Shown: positions 40,331 through 50,115, counted from the first letter of the stretch. The stretch is DNA of 51,467 nucleotides from UBA1189 sp964570685 (GCA_964570685.1 CAZMZC010000017.1:1-51467); one strand, 5' to 3'. Program-made: numbers and translations. Notes: generated by a model from the sequence alone, not told the origin.

Positions 40331-43300
40331 GTGAAAATAAAGAAGAGAAGGTACATACAGCTGGTGTTGTGCATTGCCGCATTGCTTGTGATAGGTACAA
40401 CGATGCTGCTGAACTCCCCCCGGGTGCAGCAGCGGATATCTGTCATGCTGGCTACCGAACTGGAAAACCGCATAGGCACCCGCGTCAATCTCGGCGGAGT
40501 GCACTGGCTCTTCCCCAACGACATCGTTATCGACAGCCTCGAAATCGACGATCAGGAGGGCGAGCACCTACTCTCGGTGAATCGCATAGCAGCCAAGGTA
40601 GAATGGACACCTCTGATAAAGCAAGGGCAGTTGTCGATACGTAACATCCGTCTGTTCAACCCCGATATCATCATCTACAAAAACAATGCAGCCGATGACT
40701 ATAACTACCAGTTCCTCATAGACGCTTTTGCCGCCAAGGAGAAAAAAGAGAAGCCATCAAAGCTCAACCTGCGTATCAACTCACTACTCATACGCCACGC
40801 CAACCTGACACATCGCATCGGAGTTGGCAACAGAGGCAACAAGAACAACAGGCAAAAACGGTCCCTCGACATTCGCGACATTGACATCAGTGACCTCTCG
40901 GCACACCTGTCACTCAAGGCGCTTACCAACGACTCAATAAGCCTCATGGTGCGCCAACTCAACTTCAAGGAGCAGTCTGGACTTGCCATCGACGACCTCT
41001 ACTTCCGTCTTGTGGGCAACCGTCACGGAGCCACTCTTGCCAATTTCCGTCTCGACCTGCCACACAGCGCCCTATGCCTCGACACCATCTGGGCCAGCTA
41101 CTCACCCGACCGCTTCAGCGAGAGCCTCATCATCAAAGGTAAGGTACTGCCCTCGCAGATTACCCCCAGCGACCTATCGTGGCTCGCACCGCAGATTCAG
41201 GAATTCGAGGAGAAAGTACACCTCACCACCGACTTTATCGGCAGCTTGTCGCGAATCAACGTCAAAGATTTGAATATACGCACCCGCCACAGCGACATCG
41301 CACTTAGAGCCAACGGAACAGCCACGTTCACAAACAACGAGCCAAACACAGCAAATGTGAATCTGCAAGAAGCCACACTCACCGCTCAGGCTTGGAAACT
41401 GCTGCAGGACGGGCTGCCCGACATACACAAACGAATACCCACCGAGATAACCCGCATAGGAGCCATATCGACCCACGGACAAGCCAAACTGACCCAAGCA
41501 TCGAGCACCATTGAGCTGAGCGCCACCACCGATGCCGGCAATCTGGCAGCCCACATGGATATTGACCAGGACGGCTACTATGTAACCACGCTTAACGGAC
41601 AAGAACTCAATATTGCGCAGATAATTCCATCCAGTCCCCTCACCAAGACCACCCTGGCCATCGAAGCCGAAGGCATCTACAACTATCGGGCACCGAGCGA
41701 TACCCTCCCCTTACGCGGCACGTTCAAAGGCAAGGCCACACAAACCAACCTGCTGGGATACAGCTATGAAAGTATCCATTTCAACGGCCAATACAGCCCC
41801 GAAGCTTATGCAGGCGACATCAACGTGAGCGACCCCAATGGCAGCCTCCTCCTACAGGCCGAATACAAGCCCTCGGGAAGGGTCCCCAGCTATATCCTCG
41901 ACCTGTATGCCGACACGCTCAACCTGCATGCAATGAAGCTGCTCGACACCCATAAGGACAACCGATTCAGCACCCATCTCAGTGCCAACATCAGAGGCAT
42001 TGACTTCAACCATTTCACAGGGCAAATCAACATCGACAGCCTCACCCTGCACAAGCCCACAGAAGACTACATCGTGAAGCAAATTGCCATATACGGCACC
42101 GACCCCGACAAGAAGATGATTTCACTGAGTTCCGACTTTATGGAAGGATCTGTCCGAGGCGAATTCACCTACCAATCGCTGTTCCAAAGCATCATCAACC
42201 ACCTACACCATTACCTGCCCTCTATCTGTCGCGACCACATGCACCAGCACACCCATACCGACAATCTCTGCACAGCAAACTTCAAGATACACAACACCCG
42301 CCCATTGGAAGAGTTCCTGCTGCTCCCTGTCAGCATCAACAAAGCCATCAATATCGAAGGCTTCATCAACGACCGTACCGAAAGTTTCAAGCTACAGGCC
42401 GTGGCCCCGCATCTTCAATACGGCGACATCAGCCTCAGCAACCTCAGCATCAAATGCGAGCCCGCCGAGAACGGCCTCAACTGCCACGTGAGCGGCACCC
42501 AACACGGCGACAACAATGTGGTCACCACAGCCAACTTGCTGGCCAAGGCTGCCAACGACGAGATAAACTTAGGTCTGCTCTGGGAAAGCACCCCGAACGA
42601 CCTCTTCAATGGCGCCCTCTACAGCAATGTCAGATTTCAGTTCGACGAGCACGACCAGCTCGCCATCACAGTCCAAAGCGACAGTTCGCACACCACCATC
42701 AACCATTCAAAGTGGCAATTGCATCCCTTCAAGGTAGATATCGCATCGGGCAACACCGCCATACACGATTTCCGTTTCGAGCACGACAGCGACCAATACC
42801 TCACCATTGACGGTAGCATAGCCCACACACCTGCCGACACATTGCAGGTAAGGCTCAACAACCTCGACCTCAATTATCTGCTCACACTTGTCAAGCTCAA
42901 AGGCATCTCGTTCGGCGGCAACGTCAGTGGCTATGTCAACGCAGCCGACCTATATACCGGCACCCCCTATCTCGATGCCCGCATCACAGCCGAGAACTTC
43001 AGTTTCTGTGAAGGTCCGATGGGCGATGCTTTGGCACACGCTTACTGGAACCAAGACTCTACCCGACTGGAGTTCACTGCCGACGTATCGGAGAATCCCC
43101 AACACATCACCAAAGTCAACGGCTATGCCGACATCGCCGACAACGAATTGTGGCTTGATATCGCAGCCGACAGCACCAACGCCTCGTTCCTCAATAGCAT
43201 GCTCAGCTCCTTTATGACCGACATCAAAGGTAACGCCTGCGGCAATATTATAATAGGAGGCCCGATGAATGCTATTGACCTTCTCGACGGAGCCCTACAG

Positions 43301-44779
43301 GCCGATGTAAGCTTCAAGCTCACACCTACCAACACCGACTACCGATTCAAGGACACCCTCTATTTTGCTCCCGGGTACATTCACCTCAGAGGTATTGAGG
43401 CTTACGACATGCGCAACCAAAAAGCCATTGTCAACGGCGTCATCACTCACGACAAGCTGAGCGACTATAGCTACGAACTTTACATAGACGCGCAGAACAT
43501 CTTAGGCATTGACCTTCCCAACACGGGCAGCGACAGTTTCTACACCACCATCTTCGGCACAGGAGAGGTGCTGGTAAGCGGAGGCCCCGACCAACCGCTC
43601 AAAGTCGGTATCCAGGCACAGCCCGAGAAGGGTTCCCTCTTTGCCCTCAACCTCGTCAGTCAGGATGTCACCTCCAGCGAAAGTTTCATCACCTTCAGAG
43701 ACCGTGCGTCAAAGCGAAACACCCTCACGATAAGGCCCAGTACGCCCACACGCAGGAGACCCGCCAACAGTAGCAACGACGACTTCGAACTCGACATCAC
43801 AGCCAACATCACTCCTGATGCCACGCTGCAACTTGTGATGAACCAGGCAGCCGATGACCACATCAGCGTTACTGGAAACGGTGAGCTGCAGGTATCCATC
43901 CATGGCGACGACATCAACCTCTTCGGTACCTATACCGTCGACCATGGAGGCTACCGATTGAGTCTGCAGGACGTTATCAATAAGGATTTCGAAGTACTCC
44001 AAGGTAGTACCGTAACCTTCGATGGAGACCCCATGAGTTCACGCCTCAACATCACAGCCTGCCATACGGTCAACTACGTACCGCTCAAGGACCTTACCCC
44101 CGATGCTACTGGCAACGTACGCGTCAATTGCCTCCTCAAGATCGGTGGCACCTTGGACTCCCCCCAACTCACCTTTGACCTTGAGTTGCCGCAAGGCACC
44201 GAGGAGGAGAAAACCATTCTGCGTAGCTATACCAGTACCGAAGAGCAGATGAACATGCAATTCATCTACCTGCTTGGCGTAGGCAAATTCTACACCATGG
44301 ACCTTGCGCAAAACCAGAACACCGAAGGCACAGGCAATATGGAGTCGTTCCTCAATTCTACCATCTCAGGGCAAATCAACAATTTGCTGTCGAGCATCAT
44401 CAACAGCGACAACTGGAACATCGCCAGCAACATTCGCACCGAAAACATGATGGGAGTTTCCGACAACACCTTAGGCAATATGGAAGTACAAGGTATTCTC
44501 GAAGGACGCCTACTCGACAACCGCCTACTCATCAATGGAAACTTCGGCTACCGCGACAACCCCATGTATGCTTCAAACTTCATCGGCGACTTCGACATAC
44601 GCTACCTGCTACGTAACGATCTCAGTCTAAAGGGCTACAACAAGACCAACGACCGCTATTTTACCAAGACCTCACTCACCACACAAGGTATCGGTCTACT
44701 CTTCCAGCGCGATTTCAATTACCTTTTCCCTCGCAAAAAGAAAACGTCAAGAGAAACTTCCGAAGAACAAGCTGAATAA
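40331..44779 (+). CDS. TamB-like (DUF490) envelope protein
   Basis: The 1482-residue protein has one N-terminal membrane helix (YIQLVLCIAALLVIGTTMLL) and a very long beta-rich periplasmic body of repeated strands. It ends in the TamB-type domain (residues about 1080-1470) with VNCLLKIGGTLDSPQLTFDL and LPQGTEEEKTILRSYTSTEE. Such proteins bridge the inner and outer membranes and move lipids or help outer-membrane assembly. The GTG start is needed to keep the membrane helix; no ATG lies upstream in frame. It is a single-gene unit here. Confidence 0.93.
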   Translation: MKIKKRRYIQLVLCIAALLVIGTTMLLNSPRVQQRISVMLATELENRIGTRVNLGGVHWLFPNDIVIDSLEIDDQEGEHLLSVNRIAAKVEWTPLIKQGQLSIRNIRLFNPDIIIYKNNAADDYNYQFLIDAFAAKEKKEKPSKLNLRINSLLIRHANLTHRIGVGNRGNKNNRQKRSLDIRDIDISDLSAHLSLKALTNDSISLMVRQLNFKEQSGLAIDDLYFRLVGNRHGATLANFRLDLPHSALCLDTIWASYSPDRFSESLIIKGKVLPSQITPSDLSWLAPQIQEFEEKVHLTTDFIGSLSRINVKDLNIRTRHSDIALRANGTATFTNNEPNTANVNLQEATLTAQAWKLLQDGLPDIHKRIPTEITRIGAISTHGQAKLTQASSTIELSATTDAGNLAAHMDIDQDGYYVTTLNGQELNIAQIIPSSPLTKTTLAIEAEGIYNYRAPSDTLPLRGTFKGKATQTNLLGYSYESIHFNGQYSPEAYAGDINVSDPNGSLLLQAEYKPSGRVPSYILDLYADTLNLHAMKLLDTHKDNRFSTHLSANIRGIDFNHFTGQINIDSLTLHKPTEDYIVKQIAIYGTDPDKKMISLSSDFMEGSVRGEFTYQSLFQSIINHLHHYLPSICRDHMHQHTHTDNLCTANFKIHNTRPLEEFLLLPVSINKAINIEGFINDRTESFKLQAVAPHLQYGDISLSNLSIKCEPAENGLNCHVSGTQHGDNNVVTTANLLAKAANDEINLGLLWESTPNDLFNGALYSNVRFQFDEHDQLAITVQSDSSHTTINHSKWQLHPFKVDIASGNTAIHDFRFEHDSDQYLTIDGSIAHTPADTLQVRLNNLDLNYLLTLVKLKGISFGGNVSGYVNAADLYTGTPYLDARITAENFSFCEGPMGDALAHAYWNQDSTRLEFTADVSENPQHITKVNGYADIADNELWLDIAADSTNASFLNSMLSSFMTDIKGNACGNIIIGGPMNAIDLLDGALQADVSFKLTPTNTDYRFKDTLYFAPGYIHLRGIEAYDMRNQKAIVNGVITHDKLSDYSYELYIDAQNILGIDLPNTGSDSFYTTIFGTGEVLVSGGPDQPLKVGIQAQPEKGSLFALNLVSQDVTSSESFITFRDRASKRNTLTIRPSTPTRRRPANSSNDDFELDITANITPDATLQLVMNQAADDHISVTGNGELQVSIHGDDINLFGTYTVDHGGYRLSLQDVINKDFEVLQGSTVTFDGDPMSSRLNITACHTVNYVPLKDLTPDATGNVRVNCLLKIGGTLDSPQLTFDLELPQGTEEEKTILRSYTSTEEQMNMQFIYLLGVGKFYTMDLAQNQNTEGTGNMESFLNSTISGQINNLLSSIINSDNWNIASNIRTENMMGVSDNTLGNMEVQGILEGRLLDNRLLINGNFGYRDNPMYASNFIGDFDIRYLLRNDLSLKGYNKTNDRYFTKTSLTTQGIGLLFQRDFNYLFPRKKKTSRETSEEQAE

Positions 44780-44818
44780 CAATATCCCCTTTTAAGAAGG
44801 CATAGAAGATAGGCGGTA

Positions 44819-44881
44819 CCTCGGAATAAAAAAAAATAAATGAATTTATTTTGTTCTCCTCTCGGCTTGTTGCATCTTTAG
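44819..44881 (+). repeat. CTCGG-type upstream element, extra copy before glnS
   Basis: CTCGGAATAAA, an A/T palindrome (AAATAAATGAATTTATTT) and CTCTCGGCTTGTTGCATCTTT follow in the same order as in the functional copies before dnaX and glnS. Its -7 box has decayed (ATCTTTAG instead of TAnnTTTG). Confidence 0.55.
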
Positions 44882-44915
44882 TTCTTGCTACGCAAGCACA
44901 GAAATTAGGCCACAC

Positions 44916-44967
44916 CTCGGAAAAATGCAAGTAAACTTGCTTTTTCTCTCGGTTTGCACTAATTTTG
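44916..44967 (+). promoter_or_regulatory. Promoter of glnS within a CTCGG-type upstream element
   Basis: CTTG (44936-44939), 20 bases and TAATTTTG (44960-44967) match the consensus. CTCGGAAAAA at 44916 starts a hairpin (GCAAG/CTTGC) followed by a second CTCGG at 44948. The distance from the first CTCGG to the -7 box is 44 bases, as at dnaX. Confidence 0.75.
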
Positions 44968-44993
44968 CGAAATATTAAATAAATTGGAATATT

Positions 44994-46733
44994 ATGGCTG
45001 AACAGACAGTAAGCGAAAATACAGAAAAGAAGAGTCTGAGCTTCATTGAGCAGATAGTAGTAAACGACCTCGCAGAGGGTAAGAACGGTGGAAAGGTGCA
45101 GACACGATTCCCGCCCGAACCCAATGGTTACCTACACATCGGACATGCCAAGGCGATATGCCTCGACTTCGGCATGGCACAGAAGTATGGCGGCGTATGC
45201 AACCTGCGCTTCGACGACACCAACCCCACCAAGGAGGACGTGGAATACGTAGAGGCCATCAAGGAGGACATCCAGTGGCTGGGCTTCCAGTGGGGCAACG
45301 AGTACTACGCATCGGACTACTTCCAGCAGCTGTGGGACTTTGCCGTAGACCTCATCAAGCAGGGCAAGGCATACATCGACGAGCAGTCTTCTGAGGAGAT
45401 TGCCGCACAGAAGGGTACCACCACACAGCCCGGTACCGAAAGCCCCTACCGCAACCGTCCCGTAGAGAAGAGCCTGGAGCTGTTTGAGAAGATGAACCGC
45501 GGCGAGATAGAGGAGGGACGTATGGTGCTGCGTGCCAAGATTGACATGGCCAACCCCAACATGCACTTCCGCGACCCCATCATATACCGCGTGGTGAACC
45601 ATCCGCACCACCGCACTGGCACCACATGGAAGGCCTACCCGATGTATGACTTTGCCCACGGACAGAGCGACTACTTCGAAGGTGTCACCCACTCGCTCTG
45701 CACACTGGAGTTTGTGCCTCACCGCCCCCTCTACGACCTCTTCGTTGACTGGGTGAAGAATGGCCAGGACCTCGACGACAACCGTCCCCGCCAGTATGAG
45801 TTCAACAAGCTCAACCTCAACTACACGCTCATGAGCAAGCGCAACCTCCTTATATTAGTAAAGGAGGGACTCGTCAACGGCTGGGACGACCCACGCATGC
45901 CGACCATCTGCGGATTCCGTCGCCGTGGCTACTCGCCCGAATCGATCCGCAACTTCGTAGACAAGATTGGCTACACCACCTACGACGCGCTCAACGACTT
46001 TGCCCTGCTCGAGAGTGCCGTGCGCGAAGACCTCAACACTCGCGCTACCCGAGTATCGGCCGTCATCAACCCCGTGAAGCTCGTCATCACCAACTATCCC
46101 GAGGGACAGGTGGAGGTGATGGAGGCCATCAACAACCCCGAAGACCCCGAAGCAGGCACCCACGCCATCGAGTTCAGCCGTGAGCTGTGGATTGAGCGCG
46201 AGGACTTCATGGAGGATGCTCCGAAGAAATACTTCCGCATGACTCCCGGCCAGGAGGTGCGCCTGATGAATGCCTACATCGTGAAGTGCACAGGCTGCAA
46301 GAAGGACGACGAGGGCAACATCGTGGAGGTATACGCCGAGTATGACCCCGACACCAAGACCGGCATGCCCGGCAGCAACCGTAAGGTGAAGGGTACGCTC
46401 CACTGGGTGAGCTGCGCCCACTGCTTGAAGGCCGAGGTACGCCTCTACGACCGCTTGTGGAAGGTAGAGAACCCACGCGACGAGATGGCAGCCATCCGCG
46501 AAGCCAAGGGATGCGACGCACTGGAGGCCATGAAGGAGATGATCAACCCCGACTCACTGAAGGTGCTCACCGAATGCTACGTGGAGCGCTATCTGGCCGA
46601 GGCCAAGCCGCTCGACTACCTGCAGTTCCGCCGCATCGGCTACTTCAACGTCGACAAGGAGTCTACCGCAGAGCACCTCATCTTCAACCGCACCGTATCG
46701 CTCAAGGACACCTGGAGCAAGATGAATAAGTAA
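44994..46733 (+). CDS. glnS: Glutamine-tRNA ligase
   Basis: The 579-residue class I synthetase charges tRNA-Gln. It has the HIGH motif (RFPPEPNGYLHIGHAKAICL), LRFDDTNPTKED, the KMSKS equivalent (YTLMSKRNLL) and a C-terminal anticodon-binding beta-barrel part. The length is close to that of the basic enzyme, so the YqeY fusion known in some Bacteroidetes is absent. Its promoter lies 27 bases upstream. Confidence 0.97.
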   Translation: MAEQTVSENTEKKSLSFIEQIVVNDLAEGKNGGKVQTRFPPEPNGYLHIGHAKAICLDFGMAQKYGGVCNLRFDDTNPTKEDVEYVEAIKEDIQWLGFQWGNEYYASDYFQQLWDFAVDLIKQGKAYIDEQSSEEIAAQKGTTTQPGTESPYRNRPVEKSLELFEKMNRGEIEEGRMVLRAKIDMANPNMHFRDPIIYRVVNHPHHRTGTTWKAYPMYDFAHGQSDYFEGVTHSLCTLEFVPHRPLYDLFVDWVKNGQDLDDNRPRQYEFNKLNLNYTLMSKRNLLILVKEGLVNGWDDPRMPTICGFRRRGYSPESIRNFVDKIGYTTYDALNDFALLESAVREDLNTRATRVSAVINPVKLVITNYPEGQVEVMEAINNPEDPEAGTHAIEFSRELWIEREDFMEDAPKKYFRMTPGQEVRLMNAYIVKCTGCKKDDEGNIVEVYAEYDPDTKTGMPGSNRKVKGTLHWVSCAHCLKAEVRLYDRLWKVENPRDEMAAIREAKGCDALEAMKEMINPDSLKVLTECYVERYLAEAKPLDYLQFRRIGYFNVDKESTAEHLIFNRTVSLKDTWSKMNK

Positions 46734-46747
46734 AAATTAAACAAACT

Positions 46748-46802
46748 GTGTTTATATTTGTTACTACCAATAGTATATAGTAGGTAGTGCAAATATAAAC
46801 AC
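46748..46802. promoter_or_regulatory. 55-base near-perfect palindrome just before the TPR gene
   Basis: The outer arms GTGTTTATATTTG (46748-46760) and CAAATATAAACAC (46790-46802) are perfect, and ACTACC/GGTAGT pair inside them. Each arm contains the -7 box TATATTTG, one per strand. The palindrome ends seven bases before the start codon at 46810. It may be an operator, a structured leader, or the glnS terminator. Confidence 0.7.
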
Positions 46803-46809
46803 ATATTCT

Positions 46810-48231
46810 ATGGCAGAGCAGTTCGCATCATATTTTGACAAGCCCCAGTTCAAGCGCACCCTAGCACATTATGAGAAGATGTTGCTCAGTGGCAGCAGTT
46901 TCTACTTTGAGGCAGTAGAGCTCACCGACATCGCCGAGTACTACGCCATGCAGGGCGACTCCAAGCGTGCCGAAGCAGCTCTCGACTATGCTATCCGGCT
47001 GCATCCCGACAACATCGACGTACTCATCTTCAAAGCACGTGCCCGCCTCATCAACGGCCACCTGAACGAGGCCATCAATATTGCCGAAAGCATTACCGAC
47101 AGCAATGATCGCGAAGTATTGTTTCTCAAGGCCGAGCTGGCACTTGCCAACAACCGACATCGGCAGGCCGACGACATCTTCAGAACACTTATCGAAACCG
47201 AAGACTACGAAGCCGACACCTATGCCGACATCATAGACCTGCTCGTCGACAACAAGCAGACTGAAATGGCCAACGAATGGATTGATGAAGCACTCGTGAG
47301 CTATCCCGACAACAAAGTGTTGTTAGAATCGGCCGCTTACTGCTATACGCAACAGGAATTGTATGATGAAGCCATCAGCATATACAACCAACTGCTCGAT
47401 GCCGATGCTTACTGTACCCTCTACTGGGAGGAACTGGGTAAGATATATTTCCTACGCGAAGAGTTTGACAAGGCTATTGAGGCCTTCGAATTTGTCATTG
47501 CCATCAACAGCAAAGACAATTACTATTCTATGTATGCTTTGGCCAACTGCTACTTCAACATCGGGAACTATGAGCGGGCCGAAGAGTATTACAACATCAT
47601 ACATCTGCAATACCCAGAGACCGTAGACCCGCTCTTCCATATGGGAATGTGCCGTGTCAATATGGGTGACGATGATCGTGCCTTGGAGCACTTCACCGAG
47701 GCACTCGCCACTGTCTCCGATGGCTCCGAAGAGCAAGGGCAGATATACAGCCAGTTATCGCTCATATCAAGCCGCAAGGGACAACATGAGAAAGCCATCG
47801 CCTACGTCAACGAGGCCATCAGAATATACCCCGACAACACCGAGCTCATCATAATGAAAGGGCACGAACTACTATGCCAAGGACTCTACGATGAGAGCAC
47901 CGAGATATTCCTCGATGCTCTGGCTAAAGACCCGGAGGAATCCGAGCGTTCGCTTTTCCTCATTGGCGTATCAATGCTCGAGAACGGACACTACAATATG
48001 GGGTACTACATACTCAAGCTACTTAAAGGTAATCCTAAAATAGAATCCACCCTACTCTACCCCTACCTTTGCCTTTGCGAATGGGTGCTGTGCGAAAAGC
48101 AGTTCAAAGAGACACTGACGGAGGCCCTCGCACAATGTCCGCAAAAGACCTATGAGATATTCACCTTGGAGCCAGCCCAAGGCGAAAGTGCCGAAAGCAT
48201 GATACAGCGACTTAAAGCCACAAACAATTGA
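46810..48231 (+). CDS. Tetratricopeptide repeat protein
   Basis: The 473-residue protein is made almost wholly of TPR-type helix pairs, for example AEAALDYAIRLHPDNIDVLI, YDEAISIYNQLLDADAYCTL and FDKAIEAFEFVIAINSKDNY. It has no signal peptide or membrane helix, so it is likely cytoplasmic, acting in protein-protein contacts; the partner is unknown. The stop codon (TGA at 48229-48231) lies within an AATTGATAACTCATAATTCA repeat. The DedA gene follows after 27 bases. Confidence 0.9.
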   Translation: MAEQFASYFDKPQFKRTLAHYEKMLLSGSSFYFEAVELTDIAEYYAMQGDSKRAEAALDYAIRLHPDNIDVLIFKARARLINGHLNEAINIAESITDSNDREVLFLKAELALANNRHRQADDIFRTLIETEDYEADTYADIIDLLVDNKQTEMANEWIDEALVSYPDNKVLLESAAYCYTQQELYDEAISIYNQLLDADAYCTLYWEELGKIYFLREEFDKAIEAFEFVIAINSKDNYYSMYALANCYFNIGNYERAEEYYNIIHLQYPETVDPLFHMGMCRVNMGDDDRALEHFTEALATVSDGSEEQGQIYSQLSLISSRKGQHEKAIAYVNEAIRIYPDNTELIIMKGHELLCQGLYDESTEIFLDALAKDPEESERSLFLIGVSMLENGHYNMGYYILKLLKGNPKIESTLLYPYLCLCEWVLCEKQFKETLTEALAQCPQKTYEIFTLEPAQGESAESMIQRLKATNN

Positions 48232-48256
48232 TAACTCATAATTCACAATTCACACG
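48224..48256. repeat. AATTCACAATTCACA-type repeat between the TPR and dedA genes
   Basis: It is related to the repeats at 15964-15997 and 36069-36104. It spans the stop codon of the upstream gene and ends just before the next start. Confidence 0.65.
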
Positions 48257-48258
48257 AA

Positions 48259-48885
48259 ATGGAATCCGTACAATTCATCCAATGGTGCTTAGACAACCTT
48301 AATTACTGGACCATTACCTTCTTGATGGCCATCGAGAGCTCATTCATCCCCTTCCCTTCCGAAGTGGTAGTACCACCAGCAGCCTACAAAGCAGCTGCGT
48401 CAGGCGAACTCAACGTTTGGCTTGTCATCCTCTTCGCTACAGTAGGAGCCATCATCGGCGCCCTCATAAATTATTACCTCGCCCTTTGGCTTGGCAAGCC
48501 CATCGTGTATAAATTTGCCAACAGTCGTATAGGTCATATGTGTCTGCTCGACCAAGAGAAAGTAGAGACCGCCGAGAAGTTCTTCCGCAAGCATGGAGCT
48601 GTAGCCACCCTTATCGGCCGCCTCGTACCTGCCGTACGCCAACTGATCTCCATTCCCGCAGGTTTGGCCAAGATGGGACTTGCCAAATTCATTGCTTTCA
48701 CTGCCCTTGGTGCTGGTATATGGAATGCCGTACTCGCTGCCCTCGGCTGGTATCTGGAGGCTATCGTTCCTGAAGACCAGCTCATCAGCACCGTCACCGA
48801 GTACAGTCACGAAATAGGCTACGTCATCATCGCCTTAGTAGCTATAGCCCTCGGCTATATTATATATAAAGGAGTAAAGAAATAA
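48259..48885 (+). CDS. DedA family membrane protein
   Basis: The 208-residue protein has the DedA features: a start with YWTITFLMAIESSFIPFPSE, GAIIGALINYYLALWLGKPI, and the conserved arginine motif FFRKHGAVATLIGRLVPAVR followed by QLISIPAGLAKM. Four or more membrane helices are visible. DedA proteins move phospholipids or undecaprenyl phosphate across the inner membrane, which could serve surface-glycan synthesis (family knowledge; substrate not shown here). Confidence 0.93.
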   Translation: MESVQFIQWCLDNLNYWTITFLMAIESSFIPFPSEVVVPPAAYKAAASGELNVWLVILFATVGAIIGALINYYLALWLGKPIVYKFANSRIGHMCLLDQEKVETAEKFFRKHGAVATLIGRLVPAVRQLISIPAGLAKMGLAKFIAFTALGAGIWNAVLAALGWYLEAIVPEDQLISTVTEYSHEIGYVIIALVAIALGYIIYKGVKK

Positions 48886-48939
48886 AACTGCAGTCATTTT
48901 GGATTGGGGGCTATACGCCTTACCAATCCAAAATCCCGA

Positions 48940-50025
48940 CTACTTAAAGTATACTTCCAGCAATTGCCGCGCTGCCTCAAACGAGGTGAGCTCGCCCCCC
49001 AGCACCTGATTCTCCTTGAAGGAGAGCAGCGAAGCGATGGTGGGGTTGTTGTAGAAGCTATCGCGCAGGGCTTCGTTGATGCTCTCGTACATCCAGTACT
49101 TGGCTTGCTCGTTGCGGCGATGGTCGAAGTAACCGTTCTTCTTCACGAAGTCGATGTAGTCGAACACCATCGTCCACACCTCATCGATGCGCAGCCCGTA
49201 GAAGCCCGAGTAGGTGAGCACCTGCGGGGTCCATCCGCTCTCAGGAGCGGGAAACAGGTGCAGGGCGTTGCGGAAGTGCGATGCGGCCAGCTCGGCCTTC
49301 TCCACATTGGCTCCGTCGGCCTTGTTGATGATGATGCCGTCGGCCATCTCCATGATACCGCGCTTGATGCCTTGCAGCTCGTCGCCCGTGCCTGCCAGCT
49401 GGATGAGCAGGAAGAAGTCGACCATCGAGTGCACCGCCGTCTCGCTCTGCCCTACGCCCACGGTCTCCACGAAAATCTTGTCAAACCCTGCCGCCTCGCA
49501 CAGCACGATGGTCTCGCGTGTCTTGCGTGCCACACCGCCGAGCGAACCAGCCGAGGGACTGGGGCGTATGAATGCCTCGGGATGTACCGATAGCTTCTCC
49601 ATACGTGTCTTGTCGCCCAAGATACTGCCCTTGGTCTTCTCGCTGCTGGGGTCGATGGCCAGCACGGCGAGTTTGCCTCCGTAGCGCTCCAGCACATGCA
49701 GTCCGAAGGCGTCGATAGAGGTGCTCTTGCCTGCACCGGGCACACCGCTGATGCCTATGCGCACCGACTTGCCCGTATAGGGCAGACACTTCTCGATGAC
49801 CTCCTGCGCTATCGTCTGATGCTCGGGCAGCAGGCTCTCGACGAGTGTCACCGCCCGCGACAGCATGGTGATGTCGCCCTTCACAATGCCCTCCACATAC
49901 TCGGCAGGGGTAAAGAGGCGCTTGCGCTTCTTGGGTTTCATATAGGGATTTACCATTGAGGGCTGCTCCACGCCTGCATTTACGGTCAGGCCTTTGTATA
50001 TTTCTTCGTTCTCGGGATGAATCAT
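48940..50025 (-). CDS. meaB: Methylmalonyl-CoA mutase-associated GTPase (MeaB/ArgK)
   Basis: The 361-residue G3E-type GTPase protects and reloads B12-dependent methylmalonyl-CoA mutase, used in propionate and succinate metabolism. Walker A is GISGVPGAGKST (around residue 95). AIDPSSEKTKGSILGDKTRM, FVETVGVGQSE (Walker B region) and NKADG (the guanine-specific NKxD) are all intact. The mutase genes are not in the window. It is divergent from the rluA-type gene, and the two promoters mirror each other. Confidence 0.95.
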   Translation of the reverse strand: MIHPENEEIYKGLTVNAGVEQPSMVNPYMKPKKRKRLFTPAEYVEGIVKGDITMLSRAVTLVESLLPEHQTIAQEVIEKCLPYTGKSVRIGISGVPGAGKSTSIDAFGLHVLERYGGKLAVLAIDPSSEKTKGSILGDKTRMEKLSVHPEAFIRPSPSAGSLGGVARKTRETIVLCEAAGFDKIFVETVGVGQSETAVHSMVDFFLLIQLAGTGDELQGIKRGIMEMADGIIINKADGANVEKAELAASHFRNALHLFPAPESGWTPQVLTYSGFYGLRIDEVWTMVFDYIDFVKKNGYFDHRRNEQAKYWMYESINEALRDSFYNNPTIASLLSFKENQVLGGELTSFEAARQLLEVYFK

Positions 50026-50056
50026 AGTATAAAATTAGAAGTTGAGAGTTTTCAAG

Positions 50057-50097
50057 GCAAAGATAGCACTTAATTGTGGAATATTCGCTATCTTTGC
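50057..50097. promoter_or_regulatory. Mirrored divergent promoters of meaB and the rluA-type gene
   Basis: GCAAAGATAGC (50057-50067) and GCTATCTTTGC (50087-50097) form a perfect 11-base inverted repeat. Each arm contains the -7 box TATCTTTG, the left one for meaB and the right one for the pseudouridine synthase gene. Neither has a clear -33 box. Confidence 0.6.
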
Positions 50098-50115
50098 GAT
50101 AAATATAAAAACGAC

